Below are positions 8,337 to 17,512 of a stretch of 64,000 bases of DNA, one piece after another. The notes beneath the pieces were generated by a model. That model did not search any database. It was not told the DNA's origin and saw only the letters and a program-made list of their open reading frames with translations. The stretch is from UBA6136 sp044350805. Its GTDB lineage: Bacteria > Pseudomonadota > Gammaproteobacteria > Methylococcales > Methylococcaceae. The stretch covers positions 62,001-126,000 of the forward strand of contig JBILGU010000003.1 of the NCBI GenBank assembly GCA_044350805.1, given 5' to 3'. The translations under genes and the position numbers were made by a program. Every line of letters starts with the position of its first letter. The first letter of the stretch is position 1.

Positions 8337-9005
8337 TCAAGTCTTGGGCCGGGCCAGGCCAATGCCATCCGCCACGGCAATCAATGAAAAATCAATTCTA
8401 GGGTCAGCCCGCAGCGTATGGAGCATCGCTCTTAAGGCCTCGGTGTCCGGGTCAGTGATCGAAGGATCGGCCACTTTTCCAGACCAGATGAGGTTGTCGA
8501 TCAGAATGATGCCGCCAGGTCGAGTCAGGCTGAGGGCCGCTTCATAATAGGCAGGATAATGAGCTTTGTCCGCATCAATGAAGATGAAGTCAAAGCTTTT
8601 GAGCGCGCCCTTCTCACAGAGGAGGGTCTCCAGCGATTGAAGGGCGGGTCCAAGGCGAAGTTCGATCCGCTCCTTAAGTCCGGCGGCTTTCCAGTGACGC
8701 CTTGCAACGGCGGTGTAGGCTTCACTGATGTCGAGCGCCACCATTCGGCTCGTCGCGGGGAGATCCTCCATTACCGCCAGGGCGCTGTAGCCAGTAAATA
8801 CGCCAATCTCCAGGAGTTTTTTCGCCCCGATGAGCTTGGCGAGAAAGCCCATGAACTGGCCCTGCTCCGGGGTGATTTGCATCACGGCCTCTGGAAGCTG
8901 TGACGTTTCCTCTCGAAGTGCGGCCAGTGCGGCTGACTCCCGGTGCCCGAACTTCTGAAGGTACTGGATCAGTTTTTCATCGAGGGTTAATGCCTTGTGT
9001 GCCAT
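8337..9005 (-). CDS. Class I SAM-dependent O-methyltransferase (caffeoyl-CoA OMT-like, COG4122)
   Basis: Soluble Rossmann methyltransferase of 222 residues. Motif I is LLEIGVFTGYSALAV; the metal-binding and catalytic stretch FIFIDADKAHYPAYYE and the later ILIDNLIWSGKV are the signatures of the cation-dependent OMT group. Bacterial members methylate catechol-like or small phenolic substrates, but the substrate here cannot be inferred. It begins 11 bases after the glcF stop and is followed by galE, so it probably shares their transcript. Confidence 0.85.
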   Translation of the reverse strand: MAHKALTLDEKLIQYLQKFGHRESAALAALREETSQLPEAVMQITPEQGQFMGFLAKLIGAKKLLEIGVFTGYSALAVMEDLPATSRMVALDISEAYTAVARRHWKAAGLKERIELRLGPALQSLETLLCEKGALKSFDFIFIDADKAHYPAYYEAALSLTRPGGIILIDNLIWSGKVADPSITDPDTEALRAMLHTLRADPRIDFSLIAVADGIGLARPKT

Positions 9006-9016
9006 CCCCGGAATGC

Positions 9017-10285
9017 CTATGGCGCGGATTTTTGAGCCGCCTGAACTTGGCGCCAGAGCAGCGTGATGGGATGAATCACCTCAACCTCCAGTCCAAGCGC
9101 TCGAAGGCCGGAACGAAGGTGTGCCGAACACCCGGGGTTAGACGAGAGAAGATAGCGGGGCGGTTCGTTAAGCAATTGGTCAAGAATGACCTGACGATAC
9201 CCCTGCGCTTCATCGGGATGGTTCAGCATGAAAGTGCCGGCAGCGCCGCAACAGCGAATGCTGGCGGGGAGCGTTTTGACCTTAAGTCCCGGGATCTTTT
9301 GAAGGAGCGTTAAGGGTGCATCAGGGGTTTTGAGGACATTTCTGAGGCTGCAGGGGCTCTGAAGAACACCGGTGGCTTCTAGCGGTGCAACCCTAAGAGA
9401 TGTCGGCCAATTCAGCCGCTCTAGGTGGCTGCTGATGTCGGCGTGTCGGGCTCCGATCTGGCCTTGATCCGTTCCGTAATCCTTCAGCATGGCGCCACAG
9501 CCGCTGGCGCAGCTGATCACGGGAATTGAAGCCGGTCCTTCAAATGCCTTGGCATTACGCTGCATTGATTTTTGGGCATCTTGCTTGCTGCCGGCGTGGA
9601 GATCGAGCGCGCCGCAACACCCTTGCGTCTCAGGGATGTCTACGGCGATCCCCAGGGCGTTCAATAGGCCGACAGCGGAATCCAGCGTTTCAGCATCCAG
9701 GAGCGCACCGGTACAGCCTAAAAATAGTTGTGCTGCACCCTGCGGTTCTTTTGCGGTGTGGGGATATCGCCCGGGCTTGATCGTTCGAAGTCCGGAGGGG
9801 GTATCCGGGAGTCCCTCGGTCAGTGCGCCTAGCCCAAGTTGCCTTGCGATGCTCTGTCCTGCAGACGAACGTGCCATTCGGCTCATGCCTGACTGGAGAA
9901 AGCGAGGCTGGTCTGATTTGAGAAACTGAACGACCATGGCGTTGATGCGATTGCCGCCCTCGTTGGCGGTCTGCGAGCCTTTGTCGTGAAGGTTTGCCCG
10001 AAAGTCATCAACGATTTGCCCATAGGGGACGTTGGCGGGGCAAACCGCCTCACAGGAGCGACAGAGCAGGCAGTGATCGATGTGGTCCGTCAGCTTGGAT
10101 GTGAGTTCAAGTGCACCCTGAGCCCATCCTTGGATCAACGACAGTCGGCCTCGAGGGGATTCGTTCTCGTCCGATGTCTTGAGATAAGTGGGGCAGTGAG
10201 GGAGACACAAACCACACTTCACGCAGACGTCGGTGGTCGCTGCGAGATGGGTGTCCCGGATCGGGAAGGCGCTTTCCTCGGACAT
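9017..10285 (-). CDS. glcF: Glycolate oxidase iron-sulfur subunit
   Basis: Protein of 422 residues with two [4Fe-4S] cluster motifs at the amino terminus, C21-C24-C27-C31 (CVKCGLCLPHCP) and C72-C75-C78-C82 (CLLCRSCEAVCP), followed by two CCG domains (ETQGCCGALDLHAG and ASIRCCGAAGTF). This is the layout of GlcF, which carries electrons from the flavin subunits GlcD and GlcE of membrane-associated glycolate oxidase to the quinone pool. No glcD or glcE gene is next to it; instead purH ends 15 bases upstream. The related subunits LldE and GlpC differ in domain order or number. Function as GlcF depends on partners elsewhere in the genome. Confidence 0.88.
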   Translation of the reverse strand: MSEESAFPIRDTHLAATTDVCVKCGLCLPHCPTYLKTSDENESPRGRLSLIQGWAQGALELTSKLTDHIDHCLLCRSCEAVCPANVPYGQIVDDFRANLHDKGSQTANEGGNRINAMVVQFLKSDQPRFLQSGMSRMARSSAGQSIARQLGLGALTEGLPDTPSGLRTIKPGRYPHTAKEPQGAAQLFLGCTGALLDAETLDSAVGLLNALGIAVDIPETQGCCGALDLHAGSKQDAQKSMQRNAKAFEGPASIPVISCASGCGAMLKDYGTDQGQIGARHADISSHLERLNWPTSLRVAPLEATGVLQSPCSLRNVLKTPDAPLTLLQKIPGLKVKTLPASIRCCGAAGTFMLNHPDEAQGYRQVILDQLLNEPPRYLLSSNPGCSAHLRSGLRALGLEVEVIHPITLLWRQVQAAQKSAP

Positions 10286-10300
10286 GGCCGGGCCCCGCCC

Positions 10301-11869
10301 TTAGTGCCTGAAGTGACGCATACCGGTGAAGACCATGGCCATGCCATGCTCATCGGCAGAGGCAATGACCTCGGCATCTCGAACCGAGCCGCCGGGTTGG
10401 ATCAGGGCAGTCACACCTGCCTCGGCCGCTGAGTCAACCCCGTCGCGGAATGGGAAGAAGGCGTCGGAAGCGACAACGGATCCTTGGACCTGAAGGCCCG
10501 CATCTTGCGCTTTGATTGCGGCGATGCGTGCGGAATAAACCCGGCTCATTTGACCTGCGCCGACGCCGATGGTGTGCCCATCTTTGGCGTAGACGATCGC
10601 ATTGGATTTCACGAACTTCGCGACCTTCCAGGCAAACAGAAGATCATTGAGTTCGCTGGGTGAGGGGGCTCTTTGAGTCACCACCTTGAGATCATTTTGC
10701 GAGACGCTTCCCTGATCGGCATCCTGGAGAAGAAGCCCACCCCCGACCCGCTTGAAATCCAGGGCATGAGGCGCTCTGGGATCCCAGTCACCGGTTTCTA
10801 GCACTCGAACATTCGGTTTACCTGCCAGGAGTGATTTGGCTTGAAGGCTGATGGACGGCGCCAAAATCACTTCGACGAACTGGCGATCAATGATGGCTTT
10901 CGCTGTTTGCGGATCGAGTTCGCGGTTAAACGCGATAATCCCACCAAAAGCAGAGGTCGGATCGGTGCTGTAGGCTTGGTCATAGGCAGACAGCAGATCC
11001 TTGCCAACGGCTACGCCACAGGGGTTGGCGTGTTTGACGATCACGCAGGCGGGCGCATCATCGAAACTCTTGACACACTCAAGGGCAGCATCGGCATCGG
11101 CAATGTTGTTATAAGAGAGTTCCTTCCCCTGAACCTGCACTGCAGAGGCAATGGAGCCTCTGGGCGGCTTTGAGTCACGGTAGAACGCGGCTCGCTGGTG
11201 TGGGTTTTCCCCGTAGCGCATGTCCTGTGCGTATTCCAGGGTCAGAATGAGGGGGTTCGGGAAGGGGGACGCGCCTGAAGCCTTGTCGAGGTAGTCCGCA
11301 ATGAGGGCATCATAGCGGGCGGTATGGCGATAGCATTTGGCGGCGAGACGCAGGCGGGTCGCCGCGCTTAATGCGCCATCTTGATGTGTCATCTCCTCGA
11401 GAATCCCCGCATAATCGGAAGGGTCAACGACGACGCCGACCGCATCATGGTTCTTGGCTGCCGCCCGAAGCATGGCTGGACCCCCGATATCGATGTTTTC
11501 GACCGCGTCTTCAAAGCTGCATTCGGGCTTTGCGATCGTCGCCTCAAAGGGATAGAGGTTCACAATGACCAGATCGATCGGCGAGATGCCGTGCTCGGCC
11601 ATCACCCCTTCATCTTGACCTCGGCGGCCCAGAATGCCGCCGTGGATCTTGGGGTGGAGCGTCTTGATTCGGCCACCCATGATTTCGGGGAATCCGGTGT
11701 GTTGAGAGACTTCCTTGGCCGGATGACCGTGATCGAGAAGATAGCGGTAGGTGCCGCCGGATGAAAGGATCTCGACCCCCGCTCGCGTCAGGCCCTCAGC
11801 CAATTCGAGAAGTCCGGATTTGTCGGAAACACTGATGAGGGCACGCGTGATGCGCTGAGGGGTAGGCAT
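10301..11869 (-). CDS. purH: Bifunctional AICAR transformylase / IMP cyclohydrolase
   Basis: Enzyme of 522 residues catalysing the last two steps of purine synthesis, formylation of AICAR and closure to IMP. The IMP cyclohydrolase (MGS-like) domain is at the start (LISVSDKSGLLELAEGL); the AICAR transformylase domain holds VIVKHANPCGVAVG with the essential Lys-His, SDAFFPFRDG and IQPGGSVRD. The frame is open to TTG 11890, but that overlaps the fis stop; ATG 11869 lies 13 bases after it and gives the normal start. Usual neighbours are fis upstream and purD downstream; here purD is missing and glcF follows. Confidence 0.95.
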   Translation of the reverse strand: MPTPQRITRALISVSDKSGLLELAEGLTRAGVEILSSGGTYRYLLDHGHPAKEVSQHTGFPEIMGGRIKTLHPKIHGGILGRRGQDEGVMAEHGISPIDLVIVNLYPFEATIAKPECSFEDAVENIDIGGPAMLRAAAKNHDAVGVVVDPSDYAGILEEMTHQDGALSAATRLRLAAKCYRHTARYDALIADYLDKASGASPFPNPLILTLEYAQDMRYGENPHQRAAFYRDSKPPRGSIASAVQVQGKELSYNNIADADAALECVKSFDDAPACVIVKHANPCGVAVGKDLLSAYDQAYSTDPTSAFGGIIAFNRELDPQTAKAIIDRQFVEVILAPSISLQAKSLLAGKPNVRVLETGDWDPRAPHALDFKRVGGGLLLQDADQGSVSQNDLKVVTQRAPSPSELNDLLFAWKVAKFVKSNAIVYAKDGHTIGVGAGQMSRVYSARIAAIKAQDAGLQVQGSVVASDAFFPFRDGVDSAAEAGVTALIQPGGSVRDAEVIASADEHGMAMVFTGMRHFRH

Positions 11870-11882
11870 GGTGGAGTTTCTC

Positions 11883-12152
11883 TTACTCAATCCGGTAAAT
11901 CTGCATTTTCTTACGCAGGGTACTGCGGCTCAGTCCGAGGATTTGAGCGGCTTTGGTCTGGTTGTGTTCGCAATGTTCGAGAACGGTCTCGATCAGTGGT
12001 TGTTCTACTTCGCTCAGCACCAGTTCGTAGAGGTTGCTGGCGCCATGGCCATCCAGCCGCGCAAAATACGTGCGAAGCGCCTCTCGTACATGGCTGCTGA
12101 GGACGGAATTGCCCTCTTTTGAGGGGCTTGGGTCATGCGAATTTTGGGTCAC
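11883..12152 (-). CDS. fis: Fis-type nucleoid DNA-binding protein
   Basis: Protein of 89 residues with a carboxy-terminal Fis helix-turn-helix (NQTKAAQILGLSRSTLRKKMQIYRIE split across about 63-89). Fis bends DNA, shapes the nucleoid and activates stable-RNA promoters. The frame is open to 12278, but that start lies well inside dusB; the GTG at 12152 overlaps the dusB TGA in a GTGA junction and gives normal Fis length, so translational coupling is likely. dusB-fis is a conserved gammaproteobacterial operon. Confidence 0.92.
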   Translation of the reverse strand: MTQNSHDPSPSKEGNSVLSSHVREALRTYFARLDGHGASNLYELVLSEVEQPLIETVLEHCEHNQTKAAQILGLSRSTLRKKMQIYRIE

Positions 12153-13150
12153 GGACGGTATGTGATGAGATGCTGTTGGAAGAGCTCGCGGATCAGACGT
12201 ATCTGTCCCTCCGCCGAGAGTTGTTGATTGAAAGCTGAATAGGCTTCCAAAGGTCCCTCCAGGTGATCGAAATACCAACCGATGTGCTTTCGGGCAATTC
12301 GGATGCCCTGGTGCTCGCCATAAAACACATGAAGGGCATCGAGGTGCTCGAGCATCAGCGTCTCAAGCGCCGAAAGTTCAGGCTCGGGCGGTGATGGCTT
12401 GCCATCGTGATGCCGGATCATGGACGTGAAAAGCCATGGTTGACCCAGTGACGCTCGTCCCACCATCACGGCATCGGCCCCCGTTTCCTCCATGACCTGG
12501 AGGGCTTTTTCAGGGCGCGTAATATCGCCATTGGCAATGACGGGAATGCGGATCGAGCGCTTGACTTCAGCGATTGTACGGTATTCGGCTGACCCCGAAA
12601 ACCCGCAGCTGCGGGTGCGTCCATGGATGGTCAGGGCCTTTATTCCTGCATCCTCCGCAATCTGCCCGATTCGAACCGCATTGCGGTTTTCTGGATCCCA
12701 GCCGGTTCTGATTTTCAGAGTCACCGGAACCTCGACGGATCGAACCACCGCTTCCAGAATCCGGCGAACCAGATCCTCATCCCTGAGGAGGGCGGACCCG
12801 GCGGCTTTTCGACAGACTTTCTTGGCGGGGCAGCCCATGTTGATATCGATCAAGTCGGCGCCGCGGGCGACGTTGAGGCGAGCCGCCTCGGCCATGTCCT
12901 TGGGTTCGTTGCCCAAAATCTGGACGGCGCGAATGCCGGTTTCACCGCCGTGGTCAGTTCGCATCAGGGTTTTTCGGTCATCCTTGAGCAGGGGGTTTGC
13001 AGAAACCATTTCACTGACCGCCATGGCGGCACCGAACTTTCGGCACAGGTTTCGAAAAGGACGATCCGTGACGCCTGCCATCGGGGCGAGAATGAAGGGG
13101 TTGCTCAATGTGAGAGGACCAATCTGAAGCTTGAAGGGGATCGAGCTCAT
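12149..13150 (-). CDS. dusB: tRNA-dihydrouridine synthase B
   Basis: FMN-dependent TIM-barrel enzyme of 333 residues that reduces uridine in the D-loop of tRNA. Family motifs are ILAPMAGVTDRPFR at 20-33, the NMGCPAKKV block with the conserved Cys107, LKIRTGW, and IANGDI plus DAVMVGRASLGQPW in the FMN phosphate-binding region. Its ATG overlaps the stop of the upstream glycosyltransferase by four bases, and its own stop overlaps the fis GTG. Dihydrouridine position (B subtype) is inferred from the fis linkage. Confidence 0.93.
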   Translation of the reverse strand: MSSIPFKLQIGPLTLSNPFILAPMAGVTDRPFRNLCRKFGAAMAVSEMVSANPLLKDDRKTLMRTDHGGETGIRAVQILGNEPKDMAEAARLNVARGADLIDINMGCPAKKVCRKAAGSALLRDEDLVRRILEAVVRSVEVPVTLKIRTGWDPENRNAVRIGQIAEDAGIKALTIHGRTRSCGFSGSAEYRTIAEVKRSIRIPVIANGDITRPEKALQVMEETGADAVMVGRASLGQPWLFTSMIRHHDGKPSPPEPELSALETLMLEHLDALHVFYGEHQGIRIARKHIGWYFDHLEGPLEAYSAFNQQLSAEGQIRLIRELFQQHLITYRP

Positions 13151-14193
13151 GGCGGGGTGATCCTTCGAACGGCATCCAGGACACCCTGAGGTTCAAGATG
13201 TCGCATGCAGGTAAAAAGACCGTTGCACACCGGTTTTCGATGGCAAGGCGAGCACGGTTCCCTGACGAAGAGAATCTCAGCTTTGGATGTGGGCGCCTCC
13301 CAATAAGGTAGCGTCGAGCCGAAGAGGGCGATGGTCGACGTTCCGAGCGCCTTTCCAAGATGGGTCAGGCCCGTATCCACCCCGATCAGAAGATTCACTT
13401 TTTGAATCAGGGCCGCCGATTCAAGGAGGGCGCTCTTGCCGGCCAGCGAGACGACGTCAGGACCCATGCATCTGGCGAGGTCCTCGGCGGCCTGAAGGTC
13501 AGCAGGGCCGCCGAGAATCAGGCTGCGATAACCCAATGTCCGGAGTCCCTGGCTGAGTGTTACCCACCGCTCATTGAACCAGTGCTTCTGAGGGCGGGTG
13601 GTAAAGGGTGCCAAAAGAGCCACCTTTTCGTCGCCAAACAGCCGTTCAAGCTCGGCTTGGGCTTTGATCTTCAGGGCATCAGGAATCTGAATGTCGGGAG
13701 TAAAGTCTGCATCCTGTGCGCCCAGACTGACGGCCAGTGCCCGATATTCCTTGCCCATTCGAGGGTCGGTTTCATTGCGCGCCAGACACTCGGTCATGAG
13801 CCATTGACTGCCCTCTTTTGAACCGAGGCCAATTCGGCGCGGAGCGCCTGAGGCAAAGGCCCAGACCCCGCTTTTGAGTAGTCCCTGGAGATCAATGGTG
13901 AGGTCAAAGGATTGCTCTCTCAGCCTTTTGGCAAAGCCCCACATCTCCTTGATGGCAAGGCCCCTCTGGCCTTCGCGAGTCATGGTTTTCCAGCGTTGAC
14001 GGGGAAGTTCGATCACTTCATCCAGGCGGGGGTTCGCCCGCAGTAATTCCGAGGGGCCGGTTTCTGCAAGCCAAGCGATATGCGCCTCGGGCCAGAGGCT
14101 CCGCAGCGCGGGGATCAGGCCTGAAGCCATCACGATATCGCCGATAGCACTCAGGCGAACAATGAGTACGCGTTGAGGAGTGGATGTGTTCAT
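13147..14193 (-). CDS. Glycosyltransferase family 9 protein (heptosyltransferase-like)
   Basis: GT-B enzyme of 348 residues of the WaaC/WaaF/RfaQ type that adds ADP-heptose to the LPS inner core on the cytosolic face. The amino terminus RVLIVRLSAIGDIVMASGLIPAL is typical, as is the nucleotide-sugar block LLIGVDTGLTHLGKALGTSTIALFG. A Cys cluster near the end (REPCSPCHRKPVCNG...TCM) also occurs in this family. Which heptose it adds cannot be told. It is the first gene of the minus-strand operon; a TATGAT -10-like box lies at 14220-14225. Confidence 0.85.
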   Translation of the reverse strand: MNTSTPQRVLIVRLSAIGDIVMASGLIPALRSLWPEAHIAWLAETGPSELLRANPRLDEVIELPRQRWKTMTREGQRGLAIKEMWGFAKRLREQSFDLTIDLQGLLKSGVWAFASGAPRRIGLGSKEGSQWLMTECLARNETDPRMGKEYRALAVSLGAQDADFTPDIQIPDALKIKAQAELERLFGDEKVALLAPFTTRPQKHWFNERWVTLSQGLRTLGYRSLILGGPADLQAAEDLARCMGPDVVSLAGKSALLESAALIQKVNLLIGVDTGLTHLGKALGTSTIALFGSTLPYWEAPTSKAEILFVREPCSPCHRKPVCNGLFTCMRHLEPQGVLDAVRRITPP

Positions 14194-14219
14194 GAATGGG
14201 GGTGTCTGGTCAACCCTGA

Positions 14220-14225
14220 ATCATA
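14220..14225 (-). promoter_or_regulatory. Possible -10 box for the GT9-dusB-fis operon
   Basis: On the minus strand TATGAT lies 27 bases before the GT9 ATG. The hexamer 17 bases upstream is a poor -35. It is back to back with the clpB heat-shock promoter. Confidence 0.3.
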
Positions 14226-14263
14226 CGTCAGCACAGGGCCAGAGGAAATTGTTATGAAGAACG

Positions 14264-14292
14264 CTTGATTGGGTTCCAAAGGATCCCAATAT
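14264..14292 (+). promoter_or_regulatory. Sigma32-type heat-shock promoter of clpB
   Basis: CTTGATT at 14264-14270, a 14-base spacer, then CCCAATAT at 14285-14292. This fits the RpoH pattern CTTGAAA-N(13-15)-CCCCATnT. A transcript from here would start near 14300 and run to the clpB ATG at 14329. Confidence 0.65.
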
Positions 14293-14328
14293 CCAGTTCA
14301 ACCTCTTATCAGATTAAAGGCTTTTAAC

Positions 14329-16902
14329 ATGCGAATGGACAAACTGACGGGAAAATTCCAGTCTGCACTTGCAGATGCCCAAAGTCTTGCGCTCGGTCGG
14401 GATCAGCAATTTATTGCGCCGGTCCATGTCATGGTGGCGCTCATTGACCAGGAAGGGGGCACGGTTCGCCCATTGCTCACCCAATGTGGGGTGAACGTAG
14501 CGGAGCTCAGGACGCTGCTCGGGCAACAGATGGAGCGCCTGCCTCGGGTGGAAGGGGTGGGGGGAGATATCCAGATCTCAGGGGAACTTCTCAAGCTTTT
14601 AAATCTGACCGACAAGCTGTCGCAAAAGCGGGGCGATCAGTTCATTACCAGTGAGATTTTTGTCCAGGCAGCACTCGAGGAGCGCGGCGAACTCGGCAAT
14701 ACGCTCAAAAAATCAGGGCTTGTTCCGGCCAAGCTTCTAGAGGTCATTGATCGCATCCGAGGGGGCCAGAAGGTGGATGATCCCAATGTTGAGGAGCAGC
14801 GGGGAGCACTCCAGAAATACACCATTGACCTGACGGCGCGCGCTGAAGATGGCAAGCTGGATCCTGTGATCGGGCGAGACGATGAAATTCGGAGAACCGT
14901 TCAGGTGCTTCAGCGGAGAACGAAGAATAATCCCGTCCTGATTGGCGAGCCTGGGGTTGGCAAAACGGCCATCGTTGAAGGACTTGCGTTGCGCATCATC
15001 AATGGCGAGGTTCCAGAGGGTGTCAAGGGTAAGCGGCTTCTGGCCTTGGATATGGCGTCGCTGATTGCGGGGACCAAGTTCCGGGGTGAATTTGAAGAAC
15101 GCATGAAGGCTCTGCTCAATGATATTTCCAAGCAGGAAGGCCAGATCATTCTCTTTATCGATGAACTGCACACGATGGTTGGAGCGGGCAAGGCCGATGG
15201 AGCCATGGATGCCGGAAATATGCTCAAGCCGGCTTTGGCGAGGGGCGAACTTCACTGTATCGGTGCCACAACGCTGGATGAGTACCGTCAATACATCGAA
15301 AAGGATGCCGCATTGGAGCGGCGATTCCAGAAAGTCTTGGTTGACGAGCCGAGTGTCGAGGACACTATTGCCATTCTGCGCGGGCTGAAGGAGAAGTATG
15401 AGGTGCACCATGGCATCACGATTACCGATCCTGCGATTGTGGCTGCGGCCACCTTGTCGCACCGCTACATTACCGATCGGAATCTTCCGGACAAGGCGAT
15501 CGATCTGGTGGATGAGGCCAGCAGCCGGATTCGCATGGAAATTGATTCCAAGCCGGAGTCGATGGATCGGCTGGAGCGGCGTTTGATTCAGTTCAAGATT
15601 GAACGGGAGGCCCTTAAAAAGGAAACCGATGAAGCCTCGCGGCGCCGTCTTTCTGAGCTTCAGGAACGAATTTCAGAAATGGAGCGCGAATATGCAGAGC
15701 TTGAGGAAGTCTGGAAGGCTGAAAAAGCAGCACTTCAGGGAAATACGGCGATCAAGGAAAAATTGGACAAGGCGCGTCTCGATCTTGAAGCGGCCCGTCG
15801 GGCGGGAGATTACACCAAGATGGGTGAGCTTCAGTACGGCCTGATTCCTGAACTTCAGAAACAGCTGGATGCCGCCGAAGCCATAGAAAACGTGGAAGCA
15901 ACCTTGGTCAGAAACAAGGTGACGGACGAAGAAATCGCTGAGGTGGTCTCCAAATGGACCGGCATCCCGGTATCCAAAATGCTGGAAGGCGAGAGGGAAA
16001 AGCTGCTGGCGATGGAATCCGAACTCGGCCACCGGGTTGTGGGTCAGGCTGAAGCGATCAAGGCTGTTTCGGATGCCATCCGTCGCTCGCGTGCGGGGCT
16101 CTCCGATCCCCGGCGTCCCAATGGATCGTTCTTGTTTCTGGGTCCGACGGGCGTTGGAAAAACCGAACTTTGCAAGGCATTGGCTGAATTCCTCTTTGAT
16201 ACGGAAGAGGCCATGGTCCGCATTGATATGTCAGAGTTCATGGAGAAGCATTCCGTGGCCCGCCTGATTGGTGCTCCGCCGGGATACGTCGGATATGAGG
16301 AGGGTGGATACCTGACGGAGACCGTCCGCCGGAGGCCCTATGCCGTGATCCTCCTGGACGAAGTGGAGAAGGCCCATCCAGATGTCTTCAACATTCTTCT
16401 TCAGGTTCTTGATGATGGCCGCTTGACCGATGGACATGGGCGAACCGTGGATTTTCGCAACACGGTGATTGTGATGACGTCCAACCTTGGTTCTGACCGT
16501 ATTCAGGAGTTGGCCGGAGAAGAAAACTACGCGGAGATGAAAGCAGCGGTGATGGAGGTGGTAGGCCACCACTTCAGGCCTGAGTTCATCAACCGGATTG
16601 ATGAGGTTGTGGTGTTCCATCCGCTGATTCGCGAGCAGATCCGTGCCATCTGCCGAATCCAGATCCAAAATCTGGAGCAACGGCTCAAGGAGCGTGACAT
16701 TACTCTCAAAGTCACTGATGCTGCGCTTGATTATCTGGGTGAAGCGGGTTTTGATCCAGTGTATGGCGCAAGGCCCTTGAAGCGGGCGATCCAGCAAGAT
16801 CTTGAAAACACGCTGGCGCAGGACATTCTGGCCGGAAAGGTGGGATCTGGCGATGTAGTCACCGCCGATATCACAGAAGGACGGATTGTGATTGAAACCT
16901 GA
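14329..16902 (+). CDS. clpB: ATP-dependent disaggregase ClpB
   Basis: Hsp100 chaperone of 857 residues, the same length as the E. coli enzyme, which threads aggregated protein through a hexameric ring together with DnaK. Clp_N repeats cover about 1-145. AAA-1 has the Walker A GEPGVGKT at 206-213 and Walker B LFIDELHTMVGAGK; the coiled-coil middle domain runs at about 400-530; AAA-2 has GPTGVGKTE at 605-613 and LLDEVEKAHPDVF. The frame is open to 14269, but ATG 14329 (MRMDKLTGKFQSALADAQSLALG) matches family starts and has AAAGG at 14316-14320. A sigma32-type promoter lies just upstream. Confidence 0.97.
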   Translation: MRMDKLTGKFQSALADAQSLALGRDQQFIAPVHVMVALIDQEGGTVRPLLTQCGVNVAELRTLLGQQMERLPRVEGVGGDIQISGELLKLLNLTDKLSQKRGDQFITSEIFVQAALEERGELGNTLKKSGLVPAKLLEVIDRIRGGQKVDDPNVEEQRGALQKYTIDLTARAEDGKLDPVIGRDDEIRRTVQVLQRRTKNNPVLIGEPGVGKTAIVEGLALRIINGEVPEGVKGKRLLALDMASLIAGTKFRGEFEERMKALLNDISKQEGQIILFIDELHTMVGAGKADGAMDAGNMLKPALARGELHCIGATTLDEYRQYIEKDAALERRFQKVLVDEPSVEDTIAILRGLKEKYEVHHGITITDPAIVAAATLSHRYITDRNLPDKAIDLVDEASSRIRMEIDSKPESMDRLERRLIQFKIEREALKKETDEASRRRLSELQERISEMEREYAELEEVWKAEKAALQGNTAIKEKLDKARLDLEAARRAGDYTKMGELQYGLIPELQKQLDAAEAIENVEATLVRNKVTDEEIAEVVSKWTGIPVSKMLEGEREKLLAMESELGHRVVGQAEAIKAVSDAIRRSRAGLSDPRRPNGSFLFLGPTGVGKTELCKALAEFLFDTEEAMVRIDMSEFMEKHSVARLIGAPPGYVGYEEGGYLTETVRRRPYAVILLDEVEKAHPDVFNILLQVLDDGRLTDGHGRTVDFRNTVIVMTSNLGSDRIQELAGEENYAEMKAAVMEVVGHHFRPEFINRIDEVVVFHPLIREQIRAICRIQIQNLEQRLKERDITLKVTDAALDYLGEAGFDPVYGARPLKRAIQQDLENTLAQDILAGKVGSGDVVTADITEGRIVIET

Positions 16903-16915
16903 GTGAGATCCGTGC

Positions 16916-16954
16916 AACGCCTTCTGGAGCCATGGGTTCCGGGGGGCGTTTTCT
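16916..16954 (+). terminator. Rho-independent terminator of clpB
   Basis: AACGCC at 16916-16921 pairs with GGCGTT at 16945-16950; the stem extends inward through G-U wobbles to GGA/TCC with a nine-base loop. TTTTCTC follows. It overlaps the end of the convergent MEKHLA gene. Confidence 0.55.
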
Positions 16955-17439
16955 CAGATGGGGCGGTGAATCCTGTGCCAGTCGCTGAAACAGGCCGCTT
17001 GGCCGCGGGAATGACCGGCTGAATCCAGAAGGTTCCAGACTTTGGCGGCACGAATTTCAAAGCGTCCATTCTTCCCGATCCGAATCCCCTGATAGCCCGC
17101 CGAAAAGCCTCGTTCCCGGACGGTATCCAACAGTTTCTGCCGCGCCTCCCGGTTGGGGGCTTCAGCTGAAAAGCGGGAAGGCAGGCGGGTCCACTCTGCC
17201 CACGGATACCCAAACGCTTCAAGCGCCATGCGATTAGCATAGTTGAAGATGGGATCATCCTCTGTGCCATGGGAAACCAGCGCAATCGGGGCAATAAAGA
17301 CCATTTCTCCGAGGCTTTCACTCTCTGCAACGGAAAAAGACAATAGATCCTCGCCAGTCCAGTGACGGTAGCTGTCTAGAATGAGACGGACCTGGTCTAG
17401 GTGGAATTGATTGTCAGGGCCTGGGGCTTCGGTCTTCAC
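16954..17439 (-). CDS. MEKHLA-domain protein (PAS-like fold)
   Basis: Small soluble protein of 161 residues. The stretch DPIFNYANRMALEAFGYPWAEWTRLPSRFSAE, then NREARQKLL, GFSAGYQGIRIGKNGRFEI, and the end KVWNLLD...AACFSDW, is that of the MEKHLA domain, a PAS-like fold also found at the carboxy end of plant HD-ZIP III proteins. In bacteria it stands alone and its ligand and role are unknown. The frame is open to 17565, but that would run into the divergent gene; GTG 17439 (VKTEAPGPDNQF) keeps the domain complete. It is divergent from the aminopropyltransferase-like gene with about 70 bases between. Confidence 0.75.
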   Translation of the reverse strand: MKTEAPGPDNQFHLDQVRLILDSYRHWTGEDLLSFSVAESESLGEMVFIAPIALVSHGTEDDPIFNYANRMALEAFGYPWAEWTRLPSRFSAEAPNREARQKLLDTVRERGFSAGYQGIRIGKNGRFEIRAAKVWNLLDSAGHSRGQAACFSDWHRIHRPI

Positions 17440-17512
17440 TCGGCGGTACCTGTCTATGAGGCAAGATTCGATTATATCGGCAGGCCACGAATGGCACTGG
17501 GAGGAGAGTTTT

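Noticed and set aside
16231..16917. 228-codon minus-strand open frame over clpB
   Set aside because: Antisense to the conserved AAA-2 region of ClpB; no domain seen.
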